Positions 16,214-24,671 of a stretch of DNA of 46,146 nucleotides are shown here, one piece after another. Position 1 is the first letter of the stretch. Each line of letters begins with the position of its first letter. The notes beneath the pieces are model-generated. The model saw nothing but the letters and a program-made list of their open reading frames with translations, was not told where the DNA came from and searched no databases. This DNA is from DASWNP01 sp035537095 (GTDB lineage: Bacteria > Acidobacteriota > Blastocatellia > Pyrinomonadales > Pyrinomonadaceae): the NCBI GenBank assembly GCA_035537095.1, contig DATLMV010000061.1:1-46146 (forward strand). Direction: 5' to 3'. The translations under genes and the position numbers were made by a program.

Positions 16214-17254
16214 GTGAACGATAAGACAATTCCGGCGACGATGCGCGCGCTCGAACTGCGTGCGGTTGACGGGCGGCCCGAGAGTCTGGCGTTGGTCGAG
16301 CGGCCCGTGCCGCGACTCGCGAAGAACAAAGTTCTGGTACGCATCGGCGCGGCTTCGGTCAATCCGTCCGACCTGATGTTTCTGCAAGGCTTGTACGGGC
16401 AGAAGAAGAAGTTGCCGGTCGTGCCCGGTTTTGAAGGCGCGGGCGAGGTGGTCGCGAGCGGCGACGGCAGCGGGATGCTGGCGCGCGCTCTCGTCGGCAG
16501 GCGCGTGGCCTGCGCCGCGCCGCACGACGGCGACGGGACGTGGGCCGAATACATGGTCGCGGACGCGAGCCAATGTATCCCTCTGATTAAGGAGGTGAGC
16601 ATCGAGCAGGGCGCGGCGATGATCGTCAATCCGTTCTCGGCGTATGCTTTGATGAAGAACGTCCGCTACGGCCTCGACCGCGCGGTCGCGCAGACGGCTG
16701 CCGCGAGTGCGCTCGGGCAGATGATCAACAGGCTCGCGCTCAGTCGGAACATTCCGCTCGTCAACATCGTCAGGCGCGCCGAGCAGGTCGAACTGCTGCG
16801 ACAGGCGGGCGCGACGCACGTGCTCAACAGCAGCGAGCCGGATTTCGACGAACGTCTGAAAGACCTCTGCCGGAGTTTGCGTGTGACGCTCGCGTTCGAT
16901 GCGGTGGCCGGTGAGTTGACGGGACAACTCCTGCGCGCGATGCCGAACGGCGCGCGGGTGATAGTCTATGGCGCGCTCTCGATGGGCGCGTGCATGATTG
17001 ACCCGCGCGGTCTCATCTTCGAGCGCAAGCGCGTCGAGGGTTTCTGGCTCGCCGAATGGATGCGCGCGCAGAACCTCTTGAGCAAGCTCGTCGCGTCGCG
17101 GCGCGTGCAGAAGTTGCTCGCCAGCGATTTGCAGACCGAGATTCGCGCGCGCCTCCCGCTCGAAGATGCCGCGCGCGGCCTGCACGACTACGCGGGCCAC
17201 ATGACCGGCGGCAAGATTTTGTTAGTTCCCGCGATGCATAAAGAGAGAGGTTAG
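16214..17254 (+). CDS. zinc-free MDR oxidoreductase, enoyl-reductase-like
   Basis: The protein is a 346-aa medium-chain dehydrogenase/reductase. The GroES-like part has VLVRIGAASVNPSDLMFLQGLYG and PVVPGFEGAGEVV. The cofactor site reads QTAAASALGQM, closer to the trans-2-enoyl-CoA/ACP reductase-like branch than to classical quinone reductases (GGVG). Zinc ligands are absent. The start is a GTG with GGAG 8 nt upstream; no better in-frame start exists. The last codons GGT-TAG fall in the first unit of the downstream heptamer array. Substrate unknown. Confidence 0.82.
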   Translation: MNDKTIPATMRALELRAVDGRPESLALVERPVPRLAKNKVLVRIGAASVNPSDLMFLQGLYGQKKKLPVVPGFEGAGEVVASGDGSGMLARALVGRRVACAAPHDGDGTWAEYMVADASQCIPLIKEVSIEQGAAMIVNPFSAYALMKNVRYGLDRAVAQTAAASALGQMINRLALSRNIPLVNIVRRAEQVELLRQAGATHVLNSSEPDFDERLKDLCRSLRVTLAFDAVAGELTGQLLRAMPNGARVIVYGALSMGACMIDPRGLIFERKRVEGFWLAEWMRAQNLLSKLVASRRVQKLLASDLQTEIRARLPLEDAARGLHDYAGHMTGGKILLVPAMHKERG

Positions 17255-17340
17255 ATGTCGGATGCCGGATGTTTGATGCCGGATGTTATCAGAGTGATAA
17301 GCGCAACGCACATCCGGCTCATTAATCATCCGGCATCCCG
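17249..17340. repeat. heptamer array with inverted arms (GGATGTC/CCGGATG word)
   Basis: The left arm, about 17251-17290, reads TTAGATG, TCGGATG, CCGGATG, TTTGATG, CCGGATG. The right arm, about 17309-17338, is CACATCCGG... CATCCGGCATCC. The stop codon of the upstream oxidoreductase (17252-17254) lies in the first unit. Confidence 0.8.
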
Positions 17341-17357
17341 TTTGAAGGACGACGCGT

Positions 17358-19337
17358 TTGGATAATTCCCTTGAGCCTGTACGCTGGCGAGCGGGCATCG
17401 TCGCCGCCTTCGCCGTCCTGCTGCTGGCGATTTACCCGCAGGTCTCTTTCTGGTTGACGCGGGGCGCAAACTGGCGCGGCGCGGAGGCGCAGGCGCACGG
17501 CGACGAGGTGGTCTATGCCGCCTACGTGCGCGCTCTGATTGACGGGCGTCCGCGACGCAACGACCCCTACACGGGGCGCGACGATACGAGGGAAGCGCGG
17601 CAAGCGGAGTCCTATTTTTCCATCCAGTTTATCCCCGCATACATGGTCGCGCTTCCGGCGCGCATGTCGGGCGCGAGCACGGCGCAAGCCTTCATCGCGC
17701 TGACGTGCGTGGCGGCGCTCGCCTCCGCGCTCGCCGTCTTCTGGCTCGTCGCGCTCCTGACCGGAGACGAACGCGTCGCGGCCAGCGCAGTTCTCGTCGT
17801 CCTCTGTTGCGGCTCGTCCTATCTGCTGTTTGAATACCTGCTCGGTCGGGGCATCTCAAACAATCATCTCTCGTTCATGCGACGCTATCTGCCGTCCGCG
17901 CCGTTTCCCTTCCTCTTCATCTTCTGCGCGCTCGCGTGGCGGATGCTGTCGAGCGACGGGCGGCGCGCGCGGTTTCTCAATGCGCTCGCGGCGGGGCTCA
18001 CGTTCGCGCTGCTCGTCTTCTCCTATTTTTATCTCTGGACGACGGCGGCGGCGTGGCTCTCCTGCCTCGCGCTGCTCTGGCTCGCCCTGAGACGCGACGA
18101 ACGACGACGCGCCGTCACGCTCTTTACCGTCGTCGGTTTACTCGCACTTGCAGCCTTGATTCCCTACTTCCTCCTGCTCTCGAACCGCGCCGGGACGACG
18201 GACGACGCGCTCCTGCTCACACGCACGCACGCGCCCGACATCTTTCGCCTGCCGGAAATCATCGGCGGCGTCGTGCTGCTTGCGCTCGCGTTCGGCGCGC
18301 GTCGCGGCCTCGTCAGTTGGCGCGCGCCGCGCGTGATTTTCGCCGCGTCGTTTGCGCTCACGCCGTTCGTCGTCTTCAATCAACAGATCGTCACCGGACG
18401 CTCTTTGCAGCCCTTTCACTACCAGATGTTCAGCGCAAACTACCTTGCGCTGCTCGCCCTCGTGCTGGCGGCGACGCTGCTCCGGCGCGGCACGCGACGC
18501 ACATCACAAGACACGTCGCAAACCGTCTCGCACGACACGTCGCAAAGCATGCCGCAAACCATTTTGCATAGCACGCCGCAAAGCATGTTGCCAAGCACGT
18601 CATCAAGTACGCCGCAAAGCGTGTTGTCCGGCACGTCACAAAGCATGTCGGAGAGCACTTCGCGGCGCATCTCGTCGCGCGTGCTCGTCGTCTGTGCGCT
18701 GGCGGCGTTCTGTTCGGGCGCGGCGGAGACGTTTCTGGCGAGCCGGAGATTCATGCAGGGCAACATCTTCCGCGACGAAGCCATCCCTGCCGCCGCACGC
18801 CTCGCCGCGCTCGCGCGCAGCACGCCCGAGGCCGGACTCGACACGCGCTCCGTCGTCTTCGCCACGCACATCACCATTGCGGACAACCTGCCCGCCGTCG
18901 CGCCGCAGCCCGTCCTCTGGTCGCCGCATCTCTTCAACTTCCCCGGCGTCACGCTCGAAGAAGACCGCGAGCGTCTCCTGCAACATCTCTTCTATGCCGG
19001 AGTCGGTTTCGCGGACGTTGACGCCGGGCGGTTCGACACGCTCGACAACCGCAGGCGTTGGTATCTCGCTTCGCTCGTGCGCCGCGCGCGTCTCAATCCG
19101 AACCTGACGGCTGACTGGCAACCCGTCACGCCCGCAGAGGTGCGCGCCGCTCTGCAAGCGCACGCGACATACGTCGCCGCCTTCGACCGCGCGCGCGCCG
19201 CACGCCCCATGCTCTCCTACGTGCTCACCTCGACGTTTGAACAGGTTGACTTCTCGAATCTCGACCGCTTCTACGAACGCGACGCGGGCGAGCGCGTCGG
19301 CGAGTTCACGCTTTACCGCGTGCGCTTGCGCCCGTAA
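17358..19337 (+). CDS. large polytopic membrane protein with internal 4-residue repeats
   Basis: The 659-aa protein has about ten hydrophobic helices between residues 12 and 470. The first extracytoplasmic loop has an acidic motif (HGDEVVYAAYVRALIDG, then NDPYTGRDD), which recalls GT-C-fold glycosyltransferases and related envelope polysaccharide proteins, but the match is not firm. Between two helices, at about residues 380-435, lies a run of 4-residue units of the form [TMV]-x-Q-S encoded by a 12-nt tandem repeat. A soluble C-terminal domain (about 470-659) follows. The start is a TTG with GAAGGA upstream. It leads a probable operon with the methyltransferase (25 bp gap) and the spermidine-synthase-like gene. 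Confidence 0.7.
   Translation: MDNSLEPVRWRAGIVAAFAVLLLAIYPQVSFWLTRGANWRGAEAQAHGDEVVYAAYVRALIDGRPRRNDPYTGRDDTREARQAESYFSIQFIPAYMVALPARMSGASTAQAFIALTCVAALASALAVFWLVALLTGDERVAASAVLVVLCCGSSYLLFEYLLGRGISNNHLSFMRRYLPSAPFPFLFIFCALAWRMLSSDGRRARFLNALAAGLTFALLVFSYFYLWTTAAAWLSCLALLWLALRRDERRRAVTLFTVVGLLALAALIPYFLLLSNRAGTTDDALLLTRTHAPDIFRLPEIIGGVVLLALAFGARRGLVSWRAPRVIFAASFALTPFVVFNQQIVTGRSLQPFHYQMFSANYLALLALVLAATLLRRGTRRTSQDTSQTVSHDTSQSMPQTILHSTPQSMLPSTSSSTPQSVLSGTSQSMSESTSRRISSRVLVVCALAAFCSGAAETFLASRRFMQGNIFRDEAIPAAARLAALARSTPEAGLDTRSVVFATHITIADNLPAVAPQPVLWSPHLFNFPGVTLEEDRERLLQHLFYAGVGFADVDAGRFDTLDNRRRWYLASLVRRARLNPNLTADWQPVTPAEVRAALQAHATYVAAFDRARAARPMLSYVLTSTFEQVDFSNLDRFYERDAGERVGEFTLYRVRLRP
18497..18660 (+). 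repeat. 12-nt tandem repeat inside the membrane-protein gene
   Basis: About 13 imperfect units of ACGTCGCAAAGC / ATGCCGCAAACC type follow each other in frame. They encode TSQT, VSHD, TSQS, MPQT, ILHS, TPQS, MLPS, TSSS, TPQS, VLSG, TSQS, MSES. The composition (AAG/AAA, ATG) is more A-rich than the gene around it. Confidence 0.85.
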
Positions 19338-19362
19338 ACTCGCGGACGTAAAAAGAGACTCT

Positions 19363-20565
19363 ATGGATTTGACGAAACTCACGCGCTTGCAACGCGACGC
19401 CGACCTCCGGCTCGTCGTTTCGCCTTCGGCGTCTGTCCGTTGGCGCGAAGGCAAGACGCTCATCTCCTCGACCGGACGCGGCGCGGCCATCGAGACGAAC
19501 GACGCGACTGCGCTCCGGGTTCTGCAAGCTTTCGCGGCCCCGCGCGCCGTGCGCGATGTCGTGGACGAGTTCAAAGCTACGGGCGAGAGTTTCCCTTTTT
19601 CGTGGGTCGTCGCGCTCTGGGAGATTGACGCGCTGGCGGTCGCCGACGAGGTTGCAGAAGTTCCGCACGGTGCGGATTCGGCGGCTTCGCAGGTCGAAGG
19701 GTTAACCGGCGACGCAGATGTATCTGCGGAGATGTCGCACACGCGCGCGCAGGCGTCGGCGCAAGCGTCGGCGCAACTCATCAGGGAGATCGCGTGCGAC
19801 ATGGGCGGCTTCGGCGCGTCGCTTTATCAGGAGACCGACGGGATAAAACTGCTCGCGCGTCTCTCGCAAGTCGGGCGCGCTCTGGCTGCCGTCGCGTCGG
19901 AGTTGCGCGAGAGACGCGCGCCCTATCTGGCAGCGCAGTTGGCGCGGCTCAACATCTCGGGCGCGACGCGCGGGCTCAAGCTCCAACTCGGGAGCGGCGC
20001 GACGCGTCCCGAAGGCTGGCTCAACATAGACTTTCCGCCCGCCGACGTGGGGCTACATCTCGGCTGGGGTCTGCCCTTCGCCGACGGGGTTGCCGACCAC
20101 GTCTACCTGTCGCACGTCCTCGAACATCTATACAGAGAGGAAGCCCTCGCGCTCTTGAAGGAAGCGCAGCGCGTTCTGTCGCCGACGGGCGTCGTGCGCG
20201 TCGTCGTGCCCGACATCGAGAAATGCCTGCGCGCATACGCGGCGGGCGACGAGGATTTTTTCGAGACGCGTAAAAAGTTTTGGACGCGGACGCGCACATT
20301 TCAGACGCCGCTCGAACACCTGCTCAAGAACGCGGGCGCAGGCATCAAGCCGGGGAAGTTCTGGGGACACAAGTATGCCTACGACTTCCCCACGCTTGAG
20401 TTGCTCTTACATGAAGCGGGCTTCGCACACGTCGCGCGCTCCGAGTTTATGCAGAGCGCACATCCCGAATTGCTAATTGACGACAAAGGCAAAACCACCG
20501 GCTTCAAACACGGCGACGCATACTATTCCCTGTTCGTCGAGGCAACGAAAGGAAGCAGCCGTTAG
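19363..20565 (+). CDS. SAM-dependent methyltransferase with extra N-terminal domain
   Basis: The protein has 400 aa. Residues 1-90 form a small domain (VRWREGKTLISSTGRGAAIETNDATALRVLQAFAAP, then VRDVVDEF) that resembles PqqD-like/RRE-type winged-helix domains, which bind peptides or partner proteins. A linker with an Ala/Ser/Gln repeat (about 125-135) follows, then a class I methyltransferase fold from about 205. Its motif I is LKLQLGSGATRPEGWLNID, with HVLEHLYREEALALLKEAQRVLSPTG. The ATG at 19363 is chosen because it follows AAAGAGA and lies 25 bp after the previous stop. Substrate unknown; the neighbours suggest an envelope polymer or a modified peptide. Confidence 0.75.
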   Translation: MDLTKLTRLQRDADLRLVVSPSASVRWREGKTLISSTGRGAAIETNDATALRVLQAFAAPRAVRDVVDEFKATGESFPFSWVVALWEIDALAVADEVAEVPHGADSAASQVEGLTGDADVSAEMSHTRAQASAQASAQLIREIACDMGGFGASLYQETDGIKLLARLSQVGRALAAVASELRERRAPYLAAQLARLNISGATRGLKLQLGSGATRPEGWLNIDFPPADVGLHLGWGLPFADGVADHVYLSHVLEHLYREEALALLKEAQRVLSPTGVVRVVVPDIEKCLRAYAAGDEDFFETRKKFWTRTRTFQTPLEHLLKNAGAGIKPGKFWGHKYAYDFPTLELLLHEAGFAHVARSEFMQSAHPELLIDDKGKTTGFKHGDAYYSLFVEATKGSSR

Positions 20566-20629
20566 CCCGTAGAGAAGCGTCAACAGAGTCCTTCATGGCT
20601 TCTCCACAGTCTATCGTTTCTCATTCCCA

Positions 20630-23086
20630 ATGAACCTACGACCGACGCGGCTCGATTCCGGCATCTTTCTCATCAGCTTCGCGGTGCTGCTCGTCGAACT
20701 ATCGCTGACGCGCATCTTCTCCGTGACGCTCTATTATCATCTCTCGTTCATGGTGGTTTCGCTGGCGATGCTCGGCTTCGGCGCGGGCGGACTGATCATC
20801 AATCTCTGGCCCTCCTTTTTTCGCGCGGACAGGATGTGGGGACAACTCGCGGCGGCGGCGATGTTGTTCGCGCTGACGAGCACGCTCGTCGTCGGCGTGG
20901 CTTTCAACCTGCCGGTCTCGCTCGATGCGTCGCGGGGCAACCTCGTGCGGCTCGCGTTGTTGTACATGCTCTGCGTGATTCCGTTTCTCACCGGGGGACT
21001 CTTGGTCGCGCTCATCCTGACGCACCGGACTGAACAGGCCAACCGTCTCTACTTCTTCGACCTCGTCGGCGCGTCGCTCGGCTGCCTGCTCTTTATCCCG
21101 CTGACCAACTGGCTCGGCGCGCCCACCGCCGTGCTCGCGGGCGCGACCTGCGCCGCTCTCTCCGCCGTCGTCCTCGCCGGACGCGATGCGCCAAACGCGC
21201 GTCGCATCGCGCTCGCGCTCGCGTGCGTGCTTCTGCTCGCGTGCGTCGCCAACCGTCAATGGAATTTCTACGACGTGCGCGTCACGAAGGGGCGCGCGCA
21301 ACCGCCGATGCTCGCGCTCGGTTGGAACTCTTTCTCACGCGTCGAGGTGCTCGGCACGCCCGACGAGATGACGACGCAGCGCCCGCCGCTCAGTCGCGGC
21401 TTCAGCAAGAATTTGCCGCCCGACATCCGCACGACCGAACTCCGCCTGCGCTACGACGCGGGCGCGCTGACGCAGATTGCGCGCTTCGACGGCGACATCA
21501 GCCGCTTCGGATACCTGCGCTACGATGTCGCCTCCGCTCCGTATCAGATGCGCGCCTATCACAACATTCTCGTGCTCGGCGCGGGCGGCGGGCGCGATAT
21601 CCTGACCGCCCTCAACGCGGGCAACCGCCGCGTGACGGGCGTCGAGATCAACCCCCTGACGATCGAGTTGATGCGCGGCAAGTTCCGCGAATTTACCGGC
21701 GGGCTCTACGACGGCTACCCCGGCGTGCGCATCGTCAACGACGAGGGGCGCACCTTTCTGCGCGGCGAGCGCGAGCCTTACGATCTGATTCAGGCGAGCC
21801 TCGTTGACACTTGGGCGGCGACCACCGCAGGCGCTTACGCGCTCACGGAAAACAATCTCTACACCGTCGAGGCGTTCGGCGATTACCTGCGTCATCTGAC
21901 GCCGGAGGGCGTCATCGCCTTCTCGCGGTGGTTCCCCGCCCCGCCCGTCGAACCGTTGCGCGTCGTCACGCTGGCGGTCGAAGCCTTGCGGCGCGACGGC
22001 GCGCAGAACCCCTCGGCGCATGTCTTCGTCGTTCGCACCAACAGCCCGCGCGTCAACCTCTCGACGACGCTCGTCAAGCGCACGCCATTCGACGCGGGTG
22101 AACTCGAACGGCTCCGCGCGTGGGCCGACGAGATGGATTTCGTCGTCGCCTACGCGCCCGACGATGCAGAGCGCGGCGTCGTCCCCGACGAGTTTCATCA
22201 ACTGCTCAGCCCGCGCTCCGCAGAGTTTATCGCCGCTTATCCATACGACATCTCCGCCGTCTATGACGACCGGCCCTTCTTCTTCGACCGCGTGCCGCTC
22301 ACGCGCTGGCTCGCGCACCGCTTCCGTATCGCGCGCACGCCCGTCGGCGCAGGCTCCCTGACGCTCGGCGGGCAATCGCTCTTCGCTTCGCTCATCATCT
22401 CCGCGCTCTGCACCGTCCTGCTCCTGCTGCTGCCCTTCGTCGCCGCACGCAGCAGACGCACGCACGCCGTCGAGCACGCGCCCGGCGACGATGACGCGAG
22501 GATGAGCCGCCGCCGCGCGCTGCTCTACGCGCTCTACTTCGCGTGTCTCGGTCTGGGGTTCATCATGGTCGAGATCGTCTTGATTCAACGCTTCAATCTC
22601 TTCTTCGGTTATCCGGTCTATTCGCTCTCGGTCGTCCTGTTCACGATACTGCTCGCGAGCGGGCTGGGAAGCGTCATCGCGGGGCGTTGGGCGGAGGCGC
22701 GCAACCTGCGACGCGCGCTCATCGCTCTCTGCGTCCTCCTGCTGCTCTACGCGGCGGCACTGCCCGTCCTGCTCGACGCCCTGCTCGGCGAATCCACGCC
22801 CGCGCGCATCGTCATCGCCGTCGCGCTCATCGCCCCGCTCGGCATCCTCCTCGGAATGCCCTTCCCCACGGGCCTGCGCTTCGCCGGACGCGAATCCAAA
22901 TCCCTCGTCTCTTGGGCTTGGGCCGCGAACGGCGTCGCCTCCGTCTTCGGCTCGACGCTCGCCGTGCTCATCTCCATGACCTACGGCTTCGACGCCATTT
23001 TCCTCACCGGCGCGGGCGCATACCTGCTCGCCCTCGTCCTCATCTCGTCGCTGCAAATGCAATTTGTCGTGAATCGTGAATCGTGA
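20630..23086 (+). CDS. polytopic membrane protein with spermidine-synthase-like domain
   Basis: The 818-aa protein has an N-terminal membrane part (about residues 10-210, six to seven helices). A cytoplasmic spermidine synthase/methyltransferase-like domain follows: NILVLGAGGGRDILTALNAG around 310-330, then VEINPLTIELMRG and DLIQASLVDTW. Further helices at about 580-810 include the MVEIVLIQRFNLFFGYPVYS segment seen in bacterial 'fused spermidine synthase' membrane proteins. True polyamine synthesis is uncertain for this group. The last residues (VVNRES) and the TGA stop are encoded by a GTGAATC heptamer array. It is the last gene of the probable operon starting at 17358. Confidence 0.8.
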   Translation: MNLRPTRLDSGIFLISFAVLLVELSLTRIFSVTLYYHLSFMVVSLAMLGFGAGGLIINLWPSFFRADRMWGQLAAAAMLFALTSTLVVGVAFNLPVSLDASRGNLVRLALLYMLCVIPFLTGGLLVALILTHRTEQANRLYFFDLVGASLGCLLFIPLTNWLGAPTAVLAGATCAALSAVVLAGRDAPNARRIALALACVLLLACVANRQWNFYDVRVTKGRAQPPMLALGWNSFSRVEVLGTPDEMTTQRPPLSRGFSKNLPPDIRTTELRLRYDAGALTQIARFDGDISRFGYLRYDVASAPYQMRAYHNILVLGAGGGRDILTALNAGNRRVTGVEINPLTIELMRGKFREFTGGLYDGYPGVRIVNDEGRTFLRGEREPYDLIQASLVDTWAATTAGAYALTENNLYTVEAFGDYLRHLTPEGVIAFSRWFPAPPVEPLRVVTLAVEALRRDGAQNPSAHVFVVRTNSPRVNLSTTLVKRTPFDAGELERLRAWADEMDFVVAYAPDDAERGVVPDEFHQLLSPRSAEFIAAYPYDISAVYDDRPFFFDRVPLTRWLAHRFRIARTPVGAGSLTLGGQSLFASLIISALCTVLLLLLPFVAARSRRTHAVEHAPGDDDARMSRRRALLYALYFACLGLGFIMVEIVLIQRFNLFFGYPVYSLSVVLFTILLASGLGSVIAGRWAEARNLRRALIALCVLLLLYAAALPVLLDALLGESTPARIVIAVALIAPLGILLGMPFPTGLRFAGRESKSLVSWAWAANGVASVFGSTLAVLISMTYGFDAIFLTGAGAYLLALVLISSLQMQFVVNRES

Positions 23087-23153
23087 ATCGTAAATCGTGA
23101 ATAGATAAAAACCTTCGTTCCTTCTATTCACGATTTACGATTCACGATTTACT
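23068..23153. repeat. heptamer array with a 24-bp perfect inverted repeat (GTGAATC word)
   Basis: GTGAATC is repeated in tandem from 23069. Bases 23081-23104 pair perfectly with 23124-23147 across a 19-nt loop. It lies between two convergent genes and could end transcription from both sides. Confidence 0.88.
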
Positions 23154-23154
23154 A

Positions 23155-24450
23155 CTATTCGTTTTCTACGGTCAGGAAGCCGTCTGCGATGAGGCGACGG
23201 GCGAGGGCGAGTTTGCTTTTGTCGCTCATGTGGGCGGGGATTCGGGCGGGGCGGAGTTCCGCGTTGTGCGCGACGAAGCGGAGGGCTTCGGCGAAATTTT
23301 TGGGCATCCAGAGGGTGCGATGCGGGGAGGCGAGGCCGACGTTGTCGCCGTCGAAGACGAGGCGACAGATGAGGCCGCGCCTGCGCCGGAGAAGAGTCTG
23401 CGGGTTGATGTCGCGGGCGGCGTCGGTATCTGCGGCGGGCGAACCGTCGGCGACTCCGGCGAGCGAGCCGTCGCCGACCGCTTGCGTGCTGACGAGAAAA
23501 CTCCAAGCCGTCTCTTCGAGTGCGCGGGCCGCGTCCGCCTGTTCGGAGAAGGCTTGCAGGAGTTCGTCGAGATGAGCTTTGAGCGCGTCTGCGCCGTTCG
23601 CGGTTTCGTTGGCGAAGCCTGCGGGGAGCGCGCGGCGGAAACGCTCGTCGCGGTTCGCGGTCTGTCCGAGCGCGACGGCGAGCAGGTGCATCCACGTCAG
23701 GACGTGGATGCCGAGCGTGACGTGCAGCGAAGCCTCCTCGTCGGTCGTCCATGCTTCGTGGACGAAGCCGCGCGGGAGATAGAGCGTGTCGCCCGCGCGC
23801 GCCGTGTGTTCGAGAAGCGTCGGGCCGCTCTCTTCGTCGCCGATGCGCGCGCGCCCCTTCTTCGGGCCGCCGCGATGATGCTTGAGTTCGCGCCCGCGTT
23901 CCTCGAAGGGCAGAGCGGGCATGTGCGCGAGCGGGAGCGGCACGATTGGATTGTAGATGCGCCAGTTCTTTCGTCCCGCGAGTTGGAGCACGAGCACGTC
24001 GTGCTTGTCGTAATGGCGGCGCGAGCGGTGTGCGCCTGCGGGCGAGGCGTAGAGATTGGCGCGGACAGGAAAGCTGAAGACCTGTTCGAGTTGCCTGCAC
24101 AGAAGGCGCAAGGGCTTCCAGAACTGCTGCGCGGCGTTGATGCGGATGGTCGCGCCCTGACGGTAAGCATCATAGACGGCGGCGACGCGGTGCGCGTGGC
24201 GCGACTCGATTTCCCGGACGAGCGCCGCGTCTCCGAGCAACTCAAGCGAGGGCACTTCGCTCGCGTCGTTCTGTCGGCTGCACGCGTTGGCGATGATATC
24301 GTCGAGGTCTTGCGGGGCGAGCAGAGCAGCGAAGCGTTGCTCGTCGGCGCGCGCGACGACGAGCGGCGTCGTCTCCCAATGACGCGCGAAAAACTCGTCC
24401 GTGCTCGTCGGCGCGAGTAGAAAATCAAGGTCGGTGCTGGGCGCGGGCAT
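23155..24450 (-). CDS. JmjC/cupin-4 2-oxoglutarate-dependent oxygenase
   Basis: The 431-aa protein belongs to the cupin-4 (ribosomal-oxygenase-like) family: it opens with an FFARHWETTPLVV segment and the barrel carries the iron triad. HYDKHDVLVLQLAGRKNW contains the His-x-Asp ligands (HYD), and the distal His is in the ...LPRGFVHEAW/SLHVTLG segment. The C-terminal helical and winged-helix parts (LTWMHLLAVALG; SKLALARRLIADGFL) are as expected. Family members hydroxylate ribosomal proteins (YcfD on Arg of uL16) or other targets; the 431-aa length resembles the longer paralogues, so the substrate is open. It converges on the spermidine-synthase-like gene. Confidence 0.85.
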   Translation of the reverse strand: MPAPSTDLDFLLAPTSTDEFFARHWETTPLVVARADEQRFAALLAPQDLDDIIANACSRQNDASEVPSLELLGDAALVREIESRHAHRVAAVYDAYRQGATIRINAAQQFWKPLRLLCRQLEQVFSFPVRANLYASPAGAHRSRRHYDKHDVLVLQLAGRKNWRIYNPIVPLPLAHMPALPFEERGRELKHHRGGPKKGRARIGDEESGPTLLEHTARAGDTLYLPRGFVHEAWTTDEEASLHVTLGIHVLTWMHLLAVALGQTANRDERFRRALPAGFANETANGADALKAHLDELLQAFSEQADAARALEETAWSFLVSTQAVGDGSLAGVADGSPAADTDAARDINPQTLLRRRRGLICRLVFDGDNVGLASPHRTLWMPKNFAEALRFVAHNAELRPARIPAHMSDKSKLALARRLIADGFLTVENE

Positions 24451-24671
24451 AAGTTTTCCTCAAAGACGAAGATTATCATAAAAGTGAGCGGCGAGCGGCG
24501 AGCGATGAACGGCCAGCAGTTGAGAGACATGTTGACGGATGCCCGCTCTTTGTCACGCCTCACCGCTGAGTACTCACTCCTTTCTGCTCACCTGCGAAAA
24601 ATATATTTTCGCTCCTCGCAACCGTCGGGCATCGGCGCGGCATCTCACGGCAAATTCGGAGGAAGCCCCTT

